A stretch of 64,000 nt of DNA from Candidatus Pantoea floridensis (GCF_900215435.1 NZ_OCMY01000001.1:992001-1056000); one strand, 5' to 3'. Shown: positions 16,504 to 26,731, counted from the stretch's first letter. The notes: generated by a model not told the origin, from the sequence alone. Translations and numbers: made by a program.

Positions 16504-17991
16504 ATGCCAAAACATTCTGAAGTGACCTCGCGGGTGGCCTCTGAAGCCAACGCGCAATACAGTCCGCGCCTGTGCAATGACGATCTGGCGCCAACGCGCG
16601 ATCAGAACTGGTCGTGGTACAACATCTTTTCATTCTGGATGTCGGATGTGCATAGCATGGGCGGCTATGTCGTTGCCGCCAGCTTCTTTACCTTAGGCCT
16701 GGCGAGCTGGCAGGTTCTGCTGTGTTTGTTAGTGGGCATCTGCATCGTGCAGCTGTGTGCCAATCTGGTGGCCAAACCAAGCCAGATGGCGGGCGTGCCG
16801 TACGCGGTGATTTCGCGTCAGGCGTTTGGCGTATTCGGTGCCAACATCCCGGCCATCATTCGCGGGCTAATCGCCTTTGCGTGGTATGGCATCCAGACTT
16901 ATCTGGCGGCCAACGCGTTAATGCTGGTGCTGCTGAAGTTCTTCCCGACGCTTAGCAGCATGACGCAAAGCAGCTGGCTCGGCTTATCGCAGCTTGGCTG
17001 GTGCTGTTTCGGCGTGATGTGGTTACTGCAGGCAATGGTGTTCTGGCATGGGATGAGCGCCATTAAACGCTTTATCGATGTCGCGGGTCCAGCGGTATAC
17101 GTAGTGATGGTGGCTCTGGCCGGCTGGATTGTATACAAAACCGGTTTTGACGGCATCTCCTTTACGCTGGCCAGCAAACAGTTGAGCACCGGCGAGCAAA
17201 CCTGGCAGATGATCACCGCTACCGCGCTGGTGGTATCTTACTTCTCCGGTCCGCTGCTCAACTTTGGTGACTTCTCGCGCTACGGCAAAAGTATGGGTGA
17301 AATTCGTCGCGGTAACCGCTGGGGCTTGCCGTTCAACTTCCTGCTGTTCTCGATTGTCACCGTGGTCATTGTTTCCGGCACGCAATCGCTGTTTGGCAGA
17401 ATGATCACCGATCCGATTGAGACCGTGAGCATGGTGGGTAACGACGTGGCGGTAGCGATTGGTCTGCTGACCATGATTATCGCCACCATCGGCATTAATA
17501 TCGTGGCCAACTTTGTTTCGCCCGCGTTCGATTTCTCTAACTGTTCGCCGCAGAAAATTAGCTTCCGTACCGGTGGCATGATTGCCGCCGTCGGCTCGGT
17601 GTTGCTGACGCCGTGGAACCTGTTTCAGTCACCAGAATTGATTCACTATACGTTGGATGTACTGGGCGCGTTCATTGGACCGCTGTTCGGAATTTTGATT
17701 GCTGATTTCTACCTGATTAAACGCAGCAAAGTGTACGTTGACGATCTGTTTGATGACACGCCGAAAGGACGTTACTGGTATCGCGGCGGCTTCAACCCGA
17801 AAGCAATTGCTGCGCTGCTGCCGTCGGTGGGCATCGGTTTAGTGATTAGCTTTATTCCCTCACTGCATGCAGTGGCGAACTTTAGCTGGTTTATCGGCGT
17901 GGCGTTGGGCGCCGGCTGCTACCGCTGGCTGGCGCGCGCTGACCGTGAAGAATCTGTGGCGACGTATCACGTGGCGGTGCAGAAAGATTAA
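16504..17991 (+). CDS. hpxC: NCS1 allantoin permease
   Basis: Inner-membrane cation symporter of the NCS1 (cytosine/purine/uracil/thiamine/allantoin) family, 495 residues, about 12 hydrophobic segments. The N-terminus has the family motif NDDLAPTRDQNWSWYNIFSFW; FGDFSRYGKS and NIVANFVSPAFDFSN also match. It starts at ATG 16504 behind GAGGAGCAGG. It is divergent from hpxSAB, which supports allantoin as cargo rather than hydantoin or cytosine. TTGTATACAA recurs inside the gene at 17129-17138. Confidence 0.92.
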   Translation: MPKHSEVTSRVASEANAQYSPRLCNDDLAPTRDQNWSWYNIFSFWMSDVHSMGGYVVAASFFTLGLASWQVLLCLLVGICIVQLCANLVAKPSQMAGVPYAVISRQAFGVFGANIPAIIRGLIAFAWYGIQTYLAANALMLVLLKFFPTLSSMTQSSWLGLSQLGWCCFGVMWLLQAMVFWHGMSAIKRFIDVAGPAVYVVMVALAGWIVYKTGFDGISFTLASKQLSTGEQTWQMITATALVVSYFSGPLLNFGDFSRYGKSMGEIRRGNRWGLPFNFLLFSIVTVVIVSGTQSLFGRMITDPIETVSMVGNDVAVAIGLLTMIIATIGINIVANFVSPAFDFSNCSPQKISFRTGGMIAAVGSVLLTPWNLFQSPELIHYTLDVLGAFIGPLFGILIADFYLIKRSKVYVDDLFDDTPKGRYWYRGGFNPKAIAALLPSVGIGLVISFIPSLHAVANFSWFIGVALGAGCYRWLARADREESVATYHVAVQKD

Positions 17992-18000
17992 TTGTGTGCT

Positions 18001-18057
18001 GGTCGCCATGAATGGCGACCCTACGCTGGATGTGTAGGGCTGGCATTTATGTCAGCC
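18001..18057. repeat. REP-like pair downstream of hpxC
   Basis: GGTCGCCAT-GA-ATGGCGACC (18001-18020) is followed by CTAC. Then GTAG (18034-18037) precedes GGCTGGCAT-TT-ATGTCAGCC (18038-18057). The hairpin-CTAC-spacer-GTAG-hairpin layout is that of the 9.5-kb units, with a different right-hand stem. It starts 9 bases after the hpxC stop. Confidence 0.8.
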
Positions 18058-18070
18058 AGGAAAAGCAAAA

Positions 18071-18100
18071 AGCCGATGCATTTCTGCATCGGCTTCTTTA
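18071..18100 (-). terminator. Terminator of tRNA-Asp, possibly bidirectional
   Basis: Arms AGCCGATGCA (18071-18080) and TGCATCGGCT (18085-18094) close a TTTC loop. On the minus strand the stem is followed by TTTTTGCTTTT and lies 14 bases past the tRNA 3' end. On the plus strand TCTTT follows, so hpxC transcripts may also stop here. Confidence 0.8.
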
Positions 18101-18107
18101 AATAGAT

Positions 18108-18184
18108 TGGCGGAACGGACGGGGCTCGAACCCGCGACCCCCTGCGTGACAGGCAGGTATTCTAACCAACTGAACTACCGCTCC
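18108..18184 (-). tRNA. aspV: tRNA-Asp (GTC), aspV position
   Basis: 77 nt with encoded CCA. The 5' end is GGAGCGGTAG, the anticodon loop CCTGTCACG gives GTC, the T-loop is GGTTCGA and the 3' end is CGTTCCGCCA. It is identical to the copy at 26811-26887. As in E. coli it stands just downstream of dnaQ. Its 3' end faces the ureide/katG block. Confidence 0.98.
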
Positions 18185-18318
18185 GCGCTTTGTTCCCCGT
18201 CGAGAACGAGGCGCATATTAATAGCAGCTTCCACACCCGTCAACGCTTTTTCTGTGGGAATGTTTCGTTTGCCGCTTTTTTCAGCTTAACGTCGATTATG
18301 CGTGCAAAACCAACCGTT

Positions 18319-19050
18319 TTACGCGCGCCACAGGCAGCTGCCGCCCTTCTTCTGCACTAAATCCAGACGACCTTCATGCGCAACGATCTCTTCATCACTG
18401 GCGCTCACCACGCGCAAGCCCGAACTCGGGCGCACAATGCGCTGAATACTTTCACCGGAGCCCTGATTGTTCTGCTCACCGTCCAGTGAAAACGAGAGTG
18501 AGGTTTGGCCACCGGTCATCATCAGGAACACTTCTGCCAAAATCTCGGCATCGAGCAGTGCGCCGTGCAGCGTACGTTTACTGTTGTCTATTTCATAACG
18601 GTTGCACAACGCATCAAGGCTGTTGCGCTTGCCGGGATACATCTTACGCGCCATTGCCAGGCTATCGGTGATCTGGCAGAAGGTCTCGGTTTTGCCGATA
18701 TCCCGCTTCAGCATGCCGAATTCGTAATCCATAAAACCGATATCGAACGAGGCGTTATGGATCACCAGCTCCGCGCCGCGAATGTACTCAAGGAATTCGT
18801 CGGCAATATCTGCAAACAGCGGCTTATCCGCGAGAAACTCATCGGCAATGCCGTGCACGCCGAAAGCTTCGGGATCTACCAGCCGATCGGGCTTCAGATA
18901 CATGTGGAAGTTGTTGCCGGTCAGGCGACGGTTGATCACCTCAACCGCACCAATTTCAATGATGCGATGCCCTTCATAATGCACACCGATCATGTTCATG
19001 CCGGTGGTTTCAGTATCGAGGACAATCTGGCGGTTATTTGCAGTGCTCAT
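18319..19050 (-). CDS. dnaQ: DNA polymerase III epsilon (proofreading exonuclease)
   Basis: 3'-5' proofreading subunit of the replicase core, bound to DnaE and HolE. It has 243 residues. The exonuclease motif I Asp12 and Glu14 lie in LDTETTGMN, motif II in HNASFDIGFMDYE, and motif III His and Asp in RTLHGALLDAEILAEV. The Pro/Gly/Ser/Gln-rich linker DGEQNNQGSGE precedes the C-terminal DnaE-binding segment. Divergent from rnhA across 53 bases, as in E. coli, so the promoters overlap. Confidence 0.98.
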   Translation of the reverse strand: MSTANNRQIVLDTETTGMNMIGVHYEGHRIIEIGAVEVINRRLTGNNFHMYLKPDRLVDPEAFGVHGIADEFLADKPLFADIADEFLEYIRGAELVIHNASFDIGFMDYEFGMLKRDIGKTETFCQITDSLAMARKMYPGKRNSLDALCNRYEIDNSKRTLHGALLDAEILAEVFLMMTGGQTSLSFSLDGEQNNQGSGESIQRIVRPSSGLRVVSASDEEIVAHEGRLDLVQKKGGSCLWRA

Positions 19051-19103
19051 AGGACTCGTTTTATGTCAGACTTGGCGTTTTGTCAGAAGGAAGTCTACCA
19101 GAG

Positions 19104-19571
19104 ATGCGCAAACAGGTAGAAATATTCACCGATGGATCTTGCCTGGGCAATCCCGGTCCCGGCGGTTATGGTGCCATTCTCCGCTATCGCGAACACGAAA
19201 AATTATTCAGCACTGGCTATCGTCTCACGACCAATAATCGCATGGAATTGATGGCGGCGATTGTGGCGCTTGAAGCGTTGACGCAGCCGTGTGACGTGGT
19301 AATCAGCACCGACAGCCAATATGTACGCCAGGGGATCACCAGCTGGATCCATAACTGGAAGAAGCGCGGCTGGAAAACGGCCGATAAGAAGCCGGTGAAG
19401 AATGTCGATTTGTGGAAACGCCTCGATCTGGCGCTCAGCAATCATGAAATTAAGTGGGAATGGGTGAAAGGCCATGCCGGTCATCCAGAAAACGAACGCT
19501 GCGACGAATTAGCACGCAGCGCGGCGGGCAACCCAACCCAGGATGATATTGGATATCAGGTTGAGTCCTGA
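19104..19571 (+). CDS. rnhA: Ribonuclease HI
   Basis: Cleaves the RNA strand of RNA:DNA hybrids. It has 155 residues, the E. coli length. Active-site Asp10 (FTDGS), Glu48 (NRMEL) and Asp70 (STDSQY) are in place, and the fourth Asp lies in NERCDELA. The basic protrusion [17 protein letters not shown] is retained. Start ATG 19104 gives the exact homologous N-terminus [12 protein letters not shown]. The 3' end overlaps the convergent yafS by 16 bases. Confidence 0.98.
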   Translation: MRKQVEIFTDGSCLGNPGPGGYGAILRYREHEKLFSTGYRLTTNNRMELMAAIVALEALTQPCDVVISTDSQYVRQGITSWIHNWKKRGWKTADKKPVKNVDLWKRLDLALSNHEIKWEWVKGHAGHPENERCDELARSAAGNPTQDDIGYQVES

Positions 19572-20290
19572 TCCTTCACTTCACGAAACTGGCGCGTCAC
19601 GTTGACGGTTTGGCGCAGTTGGCTTTGACTCAGACTCTTCTTCATTTTGGTGGGCGTTAGCGGGAACGTGCGCTTACGTGCCACCACAATATTCAGACAG
19701 CCCAGCGCAGGTAAATGCGCACTAATCACTCGGCCGCCTTGCCGATGCCACGGCACCACCTGAAAACGCGTGCGATATACTACTTCATAATTGAGCAGGC
19801 TTAGCCAATCGAGCAGACGAACCTGACTGAACATGCGTCCACTCCACGGCGCGCGCGAGTGCAAGCCCGGAATGCCTTTACTGATACCGAGTAAACTGAA
19901 GGGATTGAAGCCGCTGATGATCATCCAGCCATCATCGATTAATACCCGATCCACCTCGCGCAACACACGATGTGGATCCTGACTCCAGGCCAGCGTGTGC
20001 GCGAGTAAGCAGGCATCAATCGATTTAGATTCAAAGGGTAATTGTGTGTTATTGGCGATAACCTGCAACTCATCGCCCTCAATGCCCACATTCACCTGGT
20101 GCGATATGGCACACTGACTCGTATTGATTTCTGCGCTAAGACTGCCAATTTTAAGCATATGAAAGCCATACAGCTTTCCGAGGTAGGGCTGCAGTTGCTG
20201 CGTGAGCGCATCGCGAAAATAATCTCCCATGGGCATATCGCGCCAGGAGCGCGGTGCAGTCAGGATTTGGCGTGTTTTAGCCGGCTTCAT
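19556..20290 (-). CDS. yafS: Putative SAM-dependent methyltransferase YafS
   Basis: A 244-residue class I methyltransferase-like protein (Methyltransf_11 type). LKIGSLSAE replaces the usual glycine-rich SAM motif [21 protein letters not shown] and [19 protein letters not shown] are motif IV/V-like. The substrate is unknown. It lies convergent to rnhA and divergent from gloB with 40 bases between, conserved synteny with E. coli. The C-terminal ~25 residues are basic and unlike the core. Confidence 0.9.
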   Translation of the reverse strand: MKPAKTRQILTAPRSWRDMPMGDYFRDALTQQLQPYLGKLYGFHMLKIGSLSAEINTSQCAISHQVNVGIEGDELQVIANNTQLPFESKSIDACLLAHTLAWSQDPHRVLREVDRVLIDDGWMIISGFNPFSLLGISKGIPGLHSRAPWSGRMFSQVRLLDWLSLLNYEVVYRTRFQVVPWHRQGGRVISAHLPALGCLNIVVARKRTFPLTPTKMKKSLSQSQLRQTVNVTRQFREVKDQDST

Positions 20291-20330
20291 GCTCTACCAT
20301 TTTCCTTTTTCTACGACCTGAGAGGTGTTT

Positions 20331-21086
20331 ATGAATCTTACCAGCATTCCCGCATTGCAGGATAACTACATCTGGACACTGACGGACGAGGATAACAAGT
20401 GCCTGATTGTCGATCCCGGCGAAGCACAGCCGGTAATGGATAAAATTAAGGCCAATCGGTGGCAACCGGTCGCGATTTTATTGACCCATCATCATCACGA
20501 TCATGTTGGCGGCGTGGAGGAGCTGTTGCAGCACTATCCCGATCTGGAGGTTTTCGGCCCACAGGAAACGGCAGATAAAGGTGCAAAACGTATTGTGGCT
20601 GAAGGAGATGAATTTACGCTGCTTGGGCTAAACTTCTGTGTCATCGCCACCCCCGGCCACACTTTAGGACATATCTCATATTTCAGTTCTCCTTATCTTT
20701 TCTGTGGCGACACGATGTTTTCTGGTGGCTGCGGGCGTCTTTTTGAAGGCACTGCAGAACAAATGTTTGATTCATTTCAAAAGCTTAATCAGCTTCCTGA
20801 AGATACTCTTATTTGCTGTGCGCATGAATACACTTTATCCAATATGAAGTTTGCAGCAGCAATTTTGCCTCATGACCCGAAAATTTTAGCAAGGTATCAG
20901 CAAATTAAGGACTTACGCGCAGAAAATCGCATTACTTTACCGACAAAACTGGCCCTTGAGCGAGAAATAAATTTATTTTTACGCACGCAAGATCCTGATT
21001 TACAACAGGCTTTAGGCGGTAATGTCTCATCGTCGGCGTTATGGCAAACTTTCGCCGATCTACGCGAGAAGAAAGACCGCTTTTAA
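20331..21086 (+). CDS. gloB: Hydroxyacylglutathione hydrolase (glyoxalase II)
   Basis: Hydrolyses S-lactoylglutathione to lactate and glutathione, completing methylglyoxal detoxification. It has 251 residues with a metallo-beta-lactamase fold. The binuclear metal site THHHHDH holds His53, His55, Asp57 and His58. The start [15 protein letters not shown] at ATG 20331 follows GAGAGGTG and matches the E. coli start; the in-frame ATG 20325 is less well spaced. The codon usage of its second half is more AT-rich than the first. Confidence 0.97.
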   Translation: MNLTSIPALQDNYIWTLTDEDNKCLIVDPGEAQPVMDKIKANRWQPVAILLTHHHHDHVGGVEELLQHYPDLEVFGPQETADKGAKRIVAEGDEFTLLGLNFCVIATPGHTLGHISYFSSPYLFCGDTMFSGGCGRLFEGTAEQMFDSFQKLNQLPEDTLICCAHEYTLSNMKFAAAILPHDPKILARYQQIKDLRAENRITLPTKLALEREINLFLRTQDPDLQQALGGNVSSSALWQTFADLREKKDRF

Positions 21087-21157
21087 TTTTTGAGGTTGTG
21101 TTGTGGCGGACCGTCACGTATAGTTGCTCGTCTTTTAAGCGAACTATTGACACACAC

Positions 21158-22531
21158 ATGAAGGCTAAAGCGATATTACTCGCCTCGGTCTTGCTGGTAG
21201 GATGTCAGGCATCAAGGAATGACGCCAATATCCCCGTACAGCATGCACAGAGTCTGTCTTCAGCTGGTCAAGGTGAAAATGGAAAGTACGGAGATCGATT
21301 GTTGTCGCCGCGATGGCAGGATGATGGAACAAGCCTCGCAGAAGATACTGATCTCTGGAATCACATTAGTGACGAGTTGAAGATGGGGATTCCGGAAAAC
21401 AGCCGGATCCGCGAACAAAAAACAAAATTTTTAAAAAATAAGAGCTATCTCCACGATGTAACATTACGGGCAGAGCCGTACATGTACTGGATAGTCGAGC
21501 AGATACAGAAACGTAAAATGCCGATGGAACTGGTACTGCTACCCATAGTGGAGAGCGCTTTTGACCCACACGCAACATCGTCTTCCAATGCCGCCGGCAT
21601 CTGGCAGATTGTTGCACAAACGGGCAAAAACTATGGTTTGAAACAGAACCAATGGTATGACGGACGCCGCGATGTGGTGGCCTCGACCAAAGTAGCGCTG
21701 GATATGATGCAGCGTCTTAACGGTATGTTTGACGGTGACTGGTTACTGACCATCGCCGCCTACAACAGCGGTGAAGGACGAGTGCTGAAAGCGATGAAAC
21801 AGAATAAGGCGCGCGGCAAGCCGACTGACTTCTGGAATTTATCGTTACCACGCGAAACGACGGTCTATGTACCTAAAATGTTGGCCTTGAGTGAAATTCT
21901 CAAGAACAACAAGCGTTACGGTATCAAACTGCCGACCCCGAACGAGAGCCGTGCGTTAGCTCGCGTAGAGGTGGGACAGCAGATGGAACTGACGCAAGCC
22001 GCAGATATGGCCGGTATGTCTCTCAGTAAACTGAAGACATTCAATGCCGGTTATAAAAACGGTGCGACGGCGCCTAATGGACCGCACTACATTATGGTGC
22101 CAAAGTCCAATGTTGCTAAGCTGCGAGATTCACTGGCTTCCGGTGATATTGCTTCCGTGCAGCCTACCGAGATGGCGAAAGCCAGCGCGGCAGGAAATAG
22201 CTACACGGTGCGCAAAGGCGACACCTTGTCTGGCATTGCCAGCAAGCTTGGCGTAAGCGTCAGCACACTGAAACAGCAGAACAATTTGCGCAGCGCTTCA
22301 GTTCGCACGGGTCAAACATTGACCGTAAGCGGCAAAGCGTCCACGCAATTGGCTGATAACGGCAACAGCATCACCTATCGTGTACGTAAGGGTGATTCTT
22401 TTGCCAGTATTGCAAAACGTCATGGTGTGAATACCAAAGATGTGATGCGCTGGAACAGTGACGCTAAAGACATCCAGCCGGGCGATAAGCTCACGCTGTT
22501 TGTGAAGAATAGCGCAACACCTGATACCTAA
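21158..22531 (+). CDS. mltD: Membrane-bound lytic murein transglycosylase D
   Basis: Outer-membrane lipoprotein that cleaves peptidoglycan glycan strands. It has 457 residues. The lipobox is LLVGC with Cys17. The catalytic SLT domain has Glu132 in LPIVESAFDP, with AAGIWQI and AAYNSGEG. Two LysM peptidoglycan-binding repeats lie at about 348-392 (YTVRKGDTLSGIA) and 405-450 (YRVRKGDSFASIA). It follows gloB by 71 bases on the same strand and ends in a clear terminator. Confidence 0.97.
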   Translation: MKAKAILLASVLLVGCQASRNDANIPVQHAQSLSSAGQGENGKYGDRLLSPRWQDDGTSLAEDTDLWNHISDELKMGIPENSRIREQKTKFLKNKSYLHDVTLRAEPYMYWIVEQIQKRKMPMELVLLPIVESAFDPHATSSSNAAGIWQIVAQTGKNYGLKQNQWYDGRRDVVASTKVALDMMQRLNGMFDGDWLLTIAAYNSGEGRVLKAMKQNKARGKPTDFWNLSLPRETTVYVPKMLALSEILKNNKRYGIKLPTPNESRALARVEVGQQMELTQAADMAGMSLSKLKTFNAGYKNGATAPNGPHYIMVPKSNVAKLRDSLASGDIASVQPTEMAKASAAGNSYTVRKGDTLSGIASKLGVSVSTLKQQNNLRSASVRTGQTLTVSGKASTQLADNGNSITYRVRKGDSFASIAKRHGVNTKDVMRWNSDAKDIQPGDKLTLFVKNSATPDT

Positions 22532-22539
22532 TGCGTCGA

Positions 22540-22570
22540 AAAGGCTGACTTTTGTCAGCCTTTTTCATTT
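22540..22570 (+). terminator. Intrinsic terminator of mltD
   Basis: Arms AAAGGCTGAC and GTCAGCCTTT around a TTTT loop are followed by TTCATTTT, nine bases past the mltD stop. The following stretch to 22686 shows no gene; yafE, present here in E. coli, is missing. Confidence 0.9.
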
Positions 22571-22686
22571 TCAGCTTTTGCCAAATTGTGTACTTCCCCG
22601 ACTCTCCAGCCTTTAGCTAACTCATCAGCAGTACTCGGTTTTGGCCATTTTCGGCTGTAGCAGAGTGGGAGCCTGAGCGCCTTTAG

Positions 22687-23490
22687 TTAACGCTCAATGC
22701 CATAGAGAGAATTGAATTCAACCAGCAACGGGTTGTGATCGGAAGCTCGTGTTACCAGTACAGAAGCGTCACTCACCTTCATATCACGATAGAAAACGAA
22801 ATCTAGCGGTCGGCCAAAGGCTTTCCGGCGGTGGTCGTCAGTGAAATTAACTTCACGAAGCGACATCTCCCGCGCAAAGCGATATAACGCATTCATACGC
22901 TGGCGGCTCCAGGCATTGAAATCGCCTGCCATAATTACCGGCCCGCGATGATGCTGAATCTGTTCGCCAATCGGCCCCAGCTGTTTGCTGTAGACATCGA
23001 CACCCAGGCTAAAATTCACCGCGTGGATATTTACTACCATCAGCATTTCACCGGTGGGTAATGGGTACGCCGTAACGAGCGCCGATTTGGCAAGGCGCAG
23101 CAGCGGTTCGCGCTCACGTAGAGGACAGCAATACACAGGATGCGCAGAAGCCAACGTCATGACGCCAGAAGGATGTTGCGGTAAGACAAAGGCAGGCACC
23201 TGATCGGCCGCGAGATAGTTGCTGGTGGCGAATTTGACCAGCTCAGGGGTTGCCTGTGCTTCCTGCAGCAATACCAGATGGGCATGCTTGCCGAAGCCTT
23301 GCAGGACTGACATCCAATCGGCACGCTGCTGTTTAAAGATATTCCAGACTAAAACCCGCAAAGTGGGATCCGCTGGCAGGGGCGCGCCAGGCGGCAGTGC
23401 CTGTCCAAGATGCAGCATTGCCCCTGGCGGAAAGATTCGCTCAGCTGGCTGACCCGCTACATAACGCATTGAATAAGTTTTTTTCCGCAC
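22687..23490 (-). CDS. yafD: YafD, endonuclease/exonuclease/phosphatase family
   Basis: A 267-residue protein of the EEP (DNase I-like) superfamily, close to E. coli YafD. Motifs: [13 protein letters not shown] near residue 48, LVLLQEA with the metal-binding Glu, [15 protein letters not shown] with the catalytic Asp-Asn, and [11 protein letters not shown] with the C-terminal Asp-His. A nucleic acid or phospholipid headgroup substrate is possible; none is established. It stands next to mltD on the opposite strand, convergent. Confidence 0.93.
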   Translation of the reverse strand: MRKKTYSMRYVAGQPAERIFPPGAMLHLGQALPPGAPLPADPTLRVLVWNIFKQQRADWMSVLQGFGKHAHLVLLQEAQATPELVKFATSNYLAADQVPAFVLPQHPSGVMTLASAHPVYCCPLREREPLLRLAKSALVTAYPLPTGEMLMVVNIHAVNFSLGVDVYSKQLGPIGEQIQHHRGPVIMAGDFNAWSRQRMNALYRFAREMSLREVNFTDDHRRKAFGRPLDFVFYRDMKVSDASVLVTRASDHNPLLVEFNSLYGIER

Positions 23491-23604
23491 TTTCCCGCCT
23501 GGCTGATTTACGACTACTACTTCACCTGACTGTTATAGGGATTTTAGTGCGGGGTTTCAATTGGTGTTGGTAATTGTCGGAATTCACCTCACAGCATACC
23601 CATG

Positions 23605-23632
23605 CAATAGCCTGCCGGTTGGCAGGCTATTG
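23605..23632. terminator. 12-bp perfect hairpin downstream of MFS gene
   Basis: Arms CAATAGCCTGCC and GGCAGGCTATTG around GGTT, seven bases beyond the MFS stop on the minus strand. No T-run follows on either strand, so termination is likely but not canonical. Confidence 0.5.
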
Positions 23633-23638
23633 TGTAGA

Positions 23639-24817
23639 TTATTCCATTGCTATCGCACTCTTCGGTTTATCGAGCTGGCCACTCAGTCGCACCAGCAATA
23701 ATGCGCCCAGCACAATCACTGCGCCTACCCATGGTGTTTGCGCCAGACCATAGTGCTCAACGATATAGCCCCCTACAGTGGATCCCAGAGCAATACCGAT
23801 GTTGAAGGCCGCAATATTTAAACCTGAAGCGACATCAACCGCACCTGGCGCATAGTGTTCTGCTTTCTGCACCACATACACCTGCAGACCAGGCACGTTG
23901 GCAAAGGCAAAGATTCCCATGAGCAATACGGTTACCAGTGACATGATGTGCATACTCGCGGTGAACTGGAACACCATCAGTAAAATGGCCAGTGCCATAA
24001 AGATCAGTGTCAGTGCGGGAATTGCACCGCGACGATCGGCCAGTTTACCGCCCCATATATTGCCTATGGCAACAGAAATGCCGTATCCCAACAGAATCAT
24101 GCTCACCGCAGTAGGTGAATAACCTGCCAGCGACTGCATCATCGGCGCAAGGAAAGTAAAAGCGGTGAATACGCCACCATAACCGAGAGCTGTAATTGCA
24201 TAGATCAGCAACAAACGAGGATTAACCATTACCCTCGCCTGCTGTGCTAGCGTAGTAGAAGGTGGTTGAGCAATATTGCGCGGAATGAGCACCTGGCTTG
24301 CTACCAGAGCAATAACGCCCAGTAACGATACGGCGAGGAAGCTTTCACGCCAGCCGAAATGTTGCCCAATCAATGTTCCCAATGGAACACCGGTCACCAG
24401 CGCTACCGTTAAACCACCAAACATAATCGCGATGGCGCTCGCAGCCTTCTCTTTACTCACCAGACTCGTTGCAATCGTCGAACCGACTGAGAAGAAAACG
24501 CCATGCGCAAGTCCTGTGAGCAAGCGCGCAATCACCAGCGTTTCATAATTGGGTGCCAGCCAGGCAACCAGATTACCGACGGTGAAGAGTACCATCAGCC
24601 CCATCAATAATTGCTTACGCGCTAATTTACCGGTTAAAGCCGTGAGCACTGGGGCACCAACGGCCACACCCAATGCATAAATGGATACCAGCATTCCCGC
24701 CGAAGGTAGCGTAATACTGAGCTGTTCAGCGATGGTCGGAATGAGTCCAACAATAACGAACTCGGTGGTTCCGATCGCATAGGCACTGATAGTAAGCGCC
24801 CAAAGTGCAAGTGGCAT
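23639..24817 (-). CDS. MFS efflux transporter, DHA1 family
   Basis: A 392-residue inner-membrane drug:H+ antiporter-like protein with about 12 TM segments. Motifs: TTEFVIVGLIPTIAEQL in TM1, the loop GKLARKQLLMG between TM2 and TM3, and LTGLAHGVFFSVG in TM4. It resembles the AraJ/YdhP group of putative exporters. It is divergent from the LysR gene yafC across 100 bases, the usual regulator-target layout. E. coli has no transporter at this place, so it is an insertion or lineage-specific retention. The substrate is unknown. Confidence 0.88.
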   Translation of the reverse strand: MPLALWALTISAYAIGTTEFVIVGLIPTIAEQLSITLPSAGMLVSIYALGVAVGAPVLTALTGKLARKQLLMGLMVLFTVGNLVAWLAPNYETLVIARLLTGLAHGVFFSVGSTIATSLVSKEKAASAIAIMFGGLTVALVTGVPLGTLIGQHFGWRESFLAVSLLGVIALVASQVLIPRNIAQPPSTTLAQQARVMVNPRLLLIYAITALGYGGVFTAFTFLAPMMQSLAGYSPTAVSMILLGYGISVAIGNIWGGKLADRRGAIPALTLIFMALAILLMVFQFTASMHIMSLVTVLLMGIFAFANVPGLQVYVVQKAEHYAPGAVDVASGLNIAAFNIGIALGSTVGGYIVEHYGLAQTPWVGAVIVLGALLLVRLSGQLDKPKSAIAME

Positions 24818-24917
24818 GATTGACTCCCATTGAGGTTTTGATGGGCGTTAGTATCACTTCATGCTTTAATGACAAAAAGATGCAAAATGAGAATAGACTT
24901 TTGCCCATGAGGGAATA

Positions 24918-25826
24918 ATGAAAGCATCATCAGAAGAGCTGAAGGTATTCATTGCCGTGGTTGAGAGCGGTAGTTTCAGTCGTGCTGCGGAACAGTTGCA
25001 CATGGCCAACTCTGCTGTGAGCCGTACTGTAAAAAAGCTAGAAAACAAACTGGGTGTTGCCCTATTGACTCGTACGACTCGTCAGCTAGCGTTAACCCAC
25101 GAAGGCGAACACTACTTTCGTCGCGTGCAAAAGTTAATGCAGGAGATGTCTACGGCCGAGAGTGAATTGTTAGAGCGTCAGATGGCTCCGCGGGGCATAC
25201 TGCGCATTGATGCCGCTACGCCTGTGGTTCTTCATCTTCTACTGCCTATGATCAAGCCCTTTCGCGAACGTTATCCAGATGTCACGCTTTCGCTGATTTC
25301 CTCTGAGAGTTTTATCAATCTTATTGAACGCAAAGTTGACGTTGCGATTCGTGCAGGAAACCTGGTGGACTCCACGCTACGTGCTCGTTGGCTTTTTACG
25401 AGCTATCGTAAATTAGTGGCTACGCCGGCTTATCTGGCAACGTATGGCGTTCCAACATCCGTTGCTGATTTGGCACATCATGAATGTCTTGGCTTCGTTG
25501 AAACACCACGCTTAAATCGCTGGCCCGTGGCCGACGAAAGCGGCGTGCTTTACGATATCGTTGCTGGAATATCATCTAACAGTGGTGAGACGCTCAAGCA
25601 ATTGTGTTTAGACGCTCAAGGCATTGCCTGTTTATCGGATTTTATGGTGGACAGTGAAATAGCAGATGGCACTTTTATCGAATTATTAGCTGAGCAGCGA
25701 GTGGCAGTAGAGATGCCTTTTAATGCGGTATATTACAGTGACTTAGGGGTAAGCCAGCGCGTACGCGCTTTTATCGATTTTCTCAGTGAATGGGTAAAAG
25801 ATCAGCCCTGGCGAGTGCAGGGCTGA
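24918..25826 (+). CDS. yafC: LysR-family regulator YafC
   Basis: A 302-residue LysR-type regulator. The winged helix-turn-helix covers residues 1-60 ([19 protein letters not shown]), followed by the substrate-binding domain with [19 protein letters not shown]. It aligns closely with E. coli YafC and keeps its neighbour dkgB, convergent 12 bases away. Divergent partner here is the MFS exporter, the probable target. The effector is unknown. Confidence 0.93.
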   Translation: MKASSEELKVFIAVVESGSFSRAAEQLHMANSAVSRTVKKLENKLGVALLTRTTRQLALTHEGEHYFRRVQKLMQEMSTAESELLERQMAPRGILRIDAATPVVLHLLLPMIKPFRERYPDVTLSLISSESFINLIERKVDVAIRAGNLVDSTLRARWLFTSYRKLVATPAYLATYGVPTSVADLAHHECLGFVETPRLNRWPVADESGVLYDIVAGISSNSGETLKQLCLDAQGIACLSDFMVDSEIADGTFIELLAEQRVAVEMPFNAVYYSDLGVSQRVRAFIDFLSEWVKDQPWRVQG

Positions 25827-25838
25827 ATACCGAGGAGA

Positions 25839-26642
25839 TTAATCCCAGTCTGGTGCCAGACCTTCCGGGCTAACTAATCGCTGCTGGCGATCCAGCGCTG
25901 CAATACTTGCCATGTCTTCTTGATCCAGCGTTAGATCCGTCGCAGCCATATTGCTGGCCAGATTTTCACGCTTAGTGGATGACGGGATCACCGCATAACC
26001 TAACTTCATCGCCCAGGCCAAAACCACTTGAGCCGGAGTGGCTTGATGCTTTTCTGCAATTGCATTAATCACGTCATCCTTCAGCGCCTCACCATAAGCC
26101 AGCGTCATATAGGAAGTGATATGCAGACCTTGCTGTTTAGCAAAGTCGACCACCTGACGATTCTGTAGGAAGGGATGCAATTCAATTTGGTTAGTGGCAA
26201 TGTTTTCTACACCAACGGCTTCAATAGCCTCTTTCATCAAGGCAATGGGGAAATTCGAAATACCAATCTGACGCGTCAGTCCCGCTTCTTTTGCGGCCAT
26301 CAATGCCAGCATGCTCTCTTTTACCGAAACTGCCGAGCCAGGCGAGGGCCAATGAATCAATGTAAGATCGACATATTCGGTACGCAGCTTTGTTAGGCTC
26401 TGTTTTAAACTCGGGATTAACTTATCTGCAGAGAGATTTTCTATCCAAATCTTAGTCGTAATAAACAGTTCATTACGATCTATGCGGCTTTCTTCGATCG
26501 CCTGACCCACAGCTGCTTCATTTTCATAGATTTGAGCGGTATCAACCGTGCGGTAACCAAGCTCAAGCGCGGTCTTAACTGAATGGATTACAACATCGTC
26601 TTGCAGACGGAAAGTACCTAAACCAAAAGCGGGGATTGTCAT
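25839..26642 (-). CDS. dkgB: 2,5-diketo-D-gluconate reductase B / aldo-keto reductase
   Basis: NADPH-dependent aldo-keto reductase of 267 residues, acting on 2,5-diketo-gluconate and on methylglyoxal-type aldehydes in E. coli. The catalytic tetrad is Asp34 and Tyr39 ([13 protein letters not shown]), Lys64 (ITTKIW) and His97 (LIHWPSP). IPSSTKREN binds the NADPH phosphate. It is first gene after the aspU tRNA, as in E. coli. A 15-bp palindrome 90 bases upstream may bind a regulator. Confidence 0.96.
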   Translation of the reverse strand: MTIPAFGLGTFRLQDDVVIHSVKTALELGYRTVDTAQIYENEAAVGQAIEESRIDRNELFITTKIWIENLSADKLIPSLKQSLTKLRTEYVDLTLIHWPSPGSAVSVKESMLALMAAKEAGLTRQIGISNFPIALMKEAIEAVGVENIATNQIELHPFLQNRQVVDFAKQQGLHITSYMTLAYGEALKDDVINAIAEKHQATPAQVVLAWAMKLGYAVIPSSTKRENLASNMAATDLTLDQEDMASIAALDRQQRLVSPEGLAPDWD

Positions 26643-26731
26643 GATTTCCTCATCGGATTGTGTTGTGCTTCGATGAGAACATTCTGGCAGGTTTATTGTT
26701 GCTGAAAAATCCGCTTATAAGCAGAAGAATA

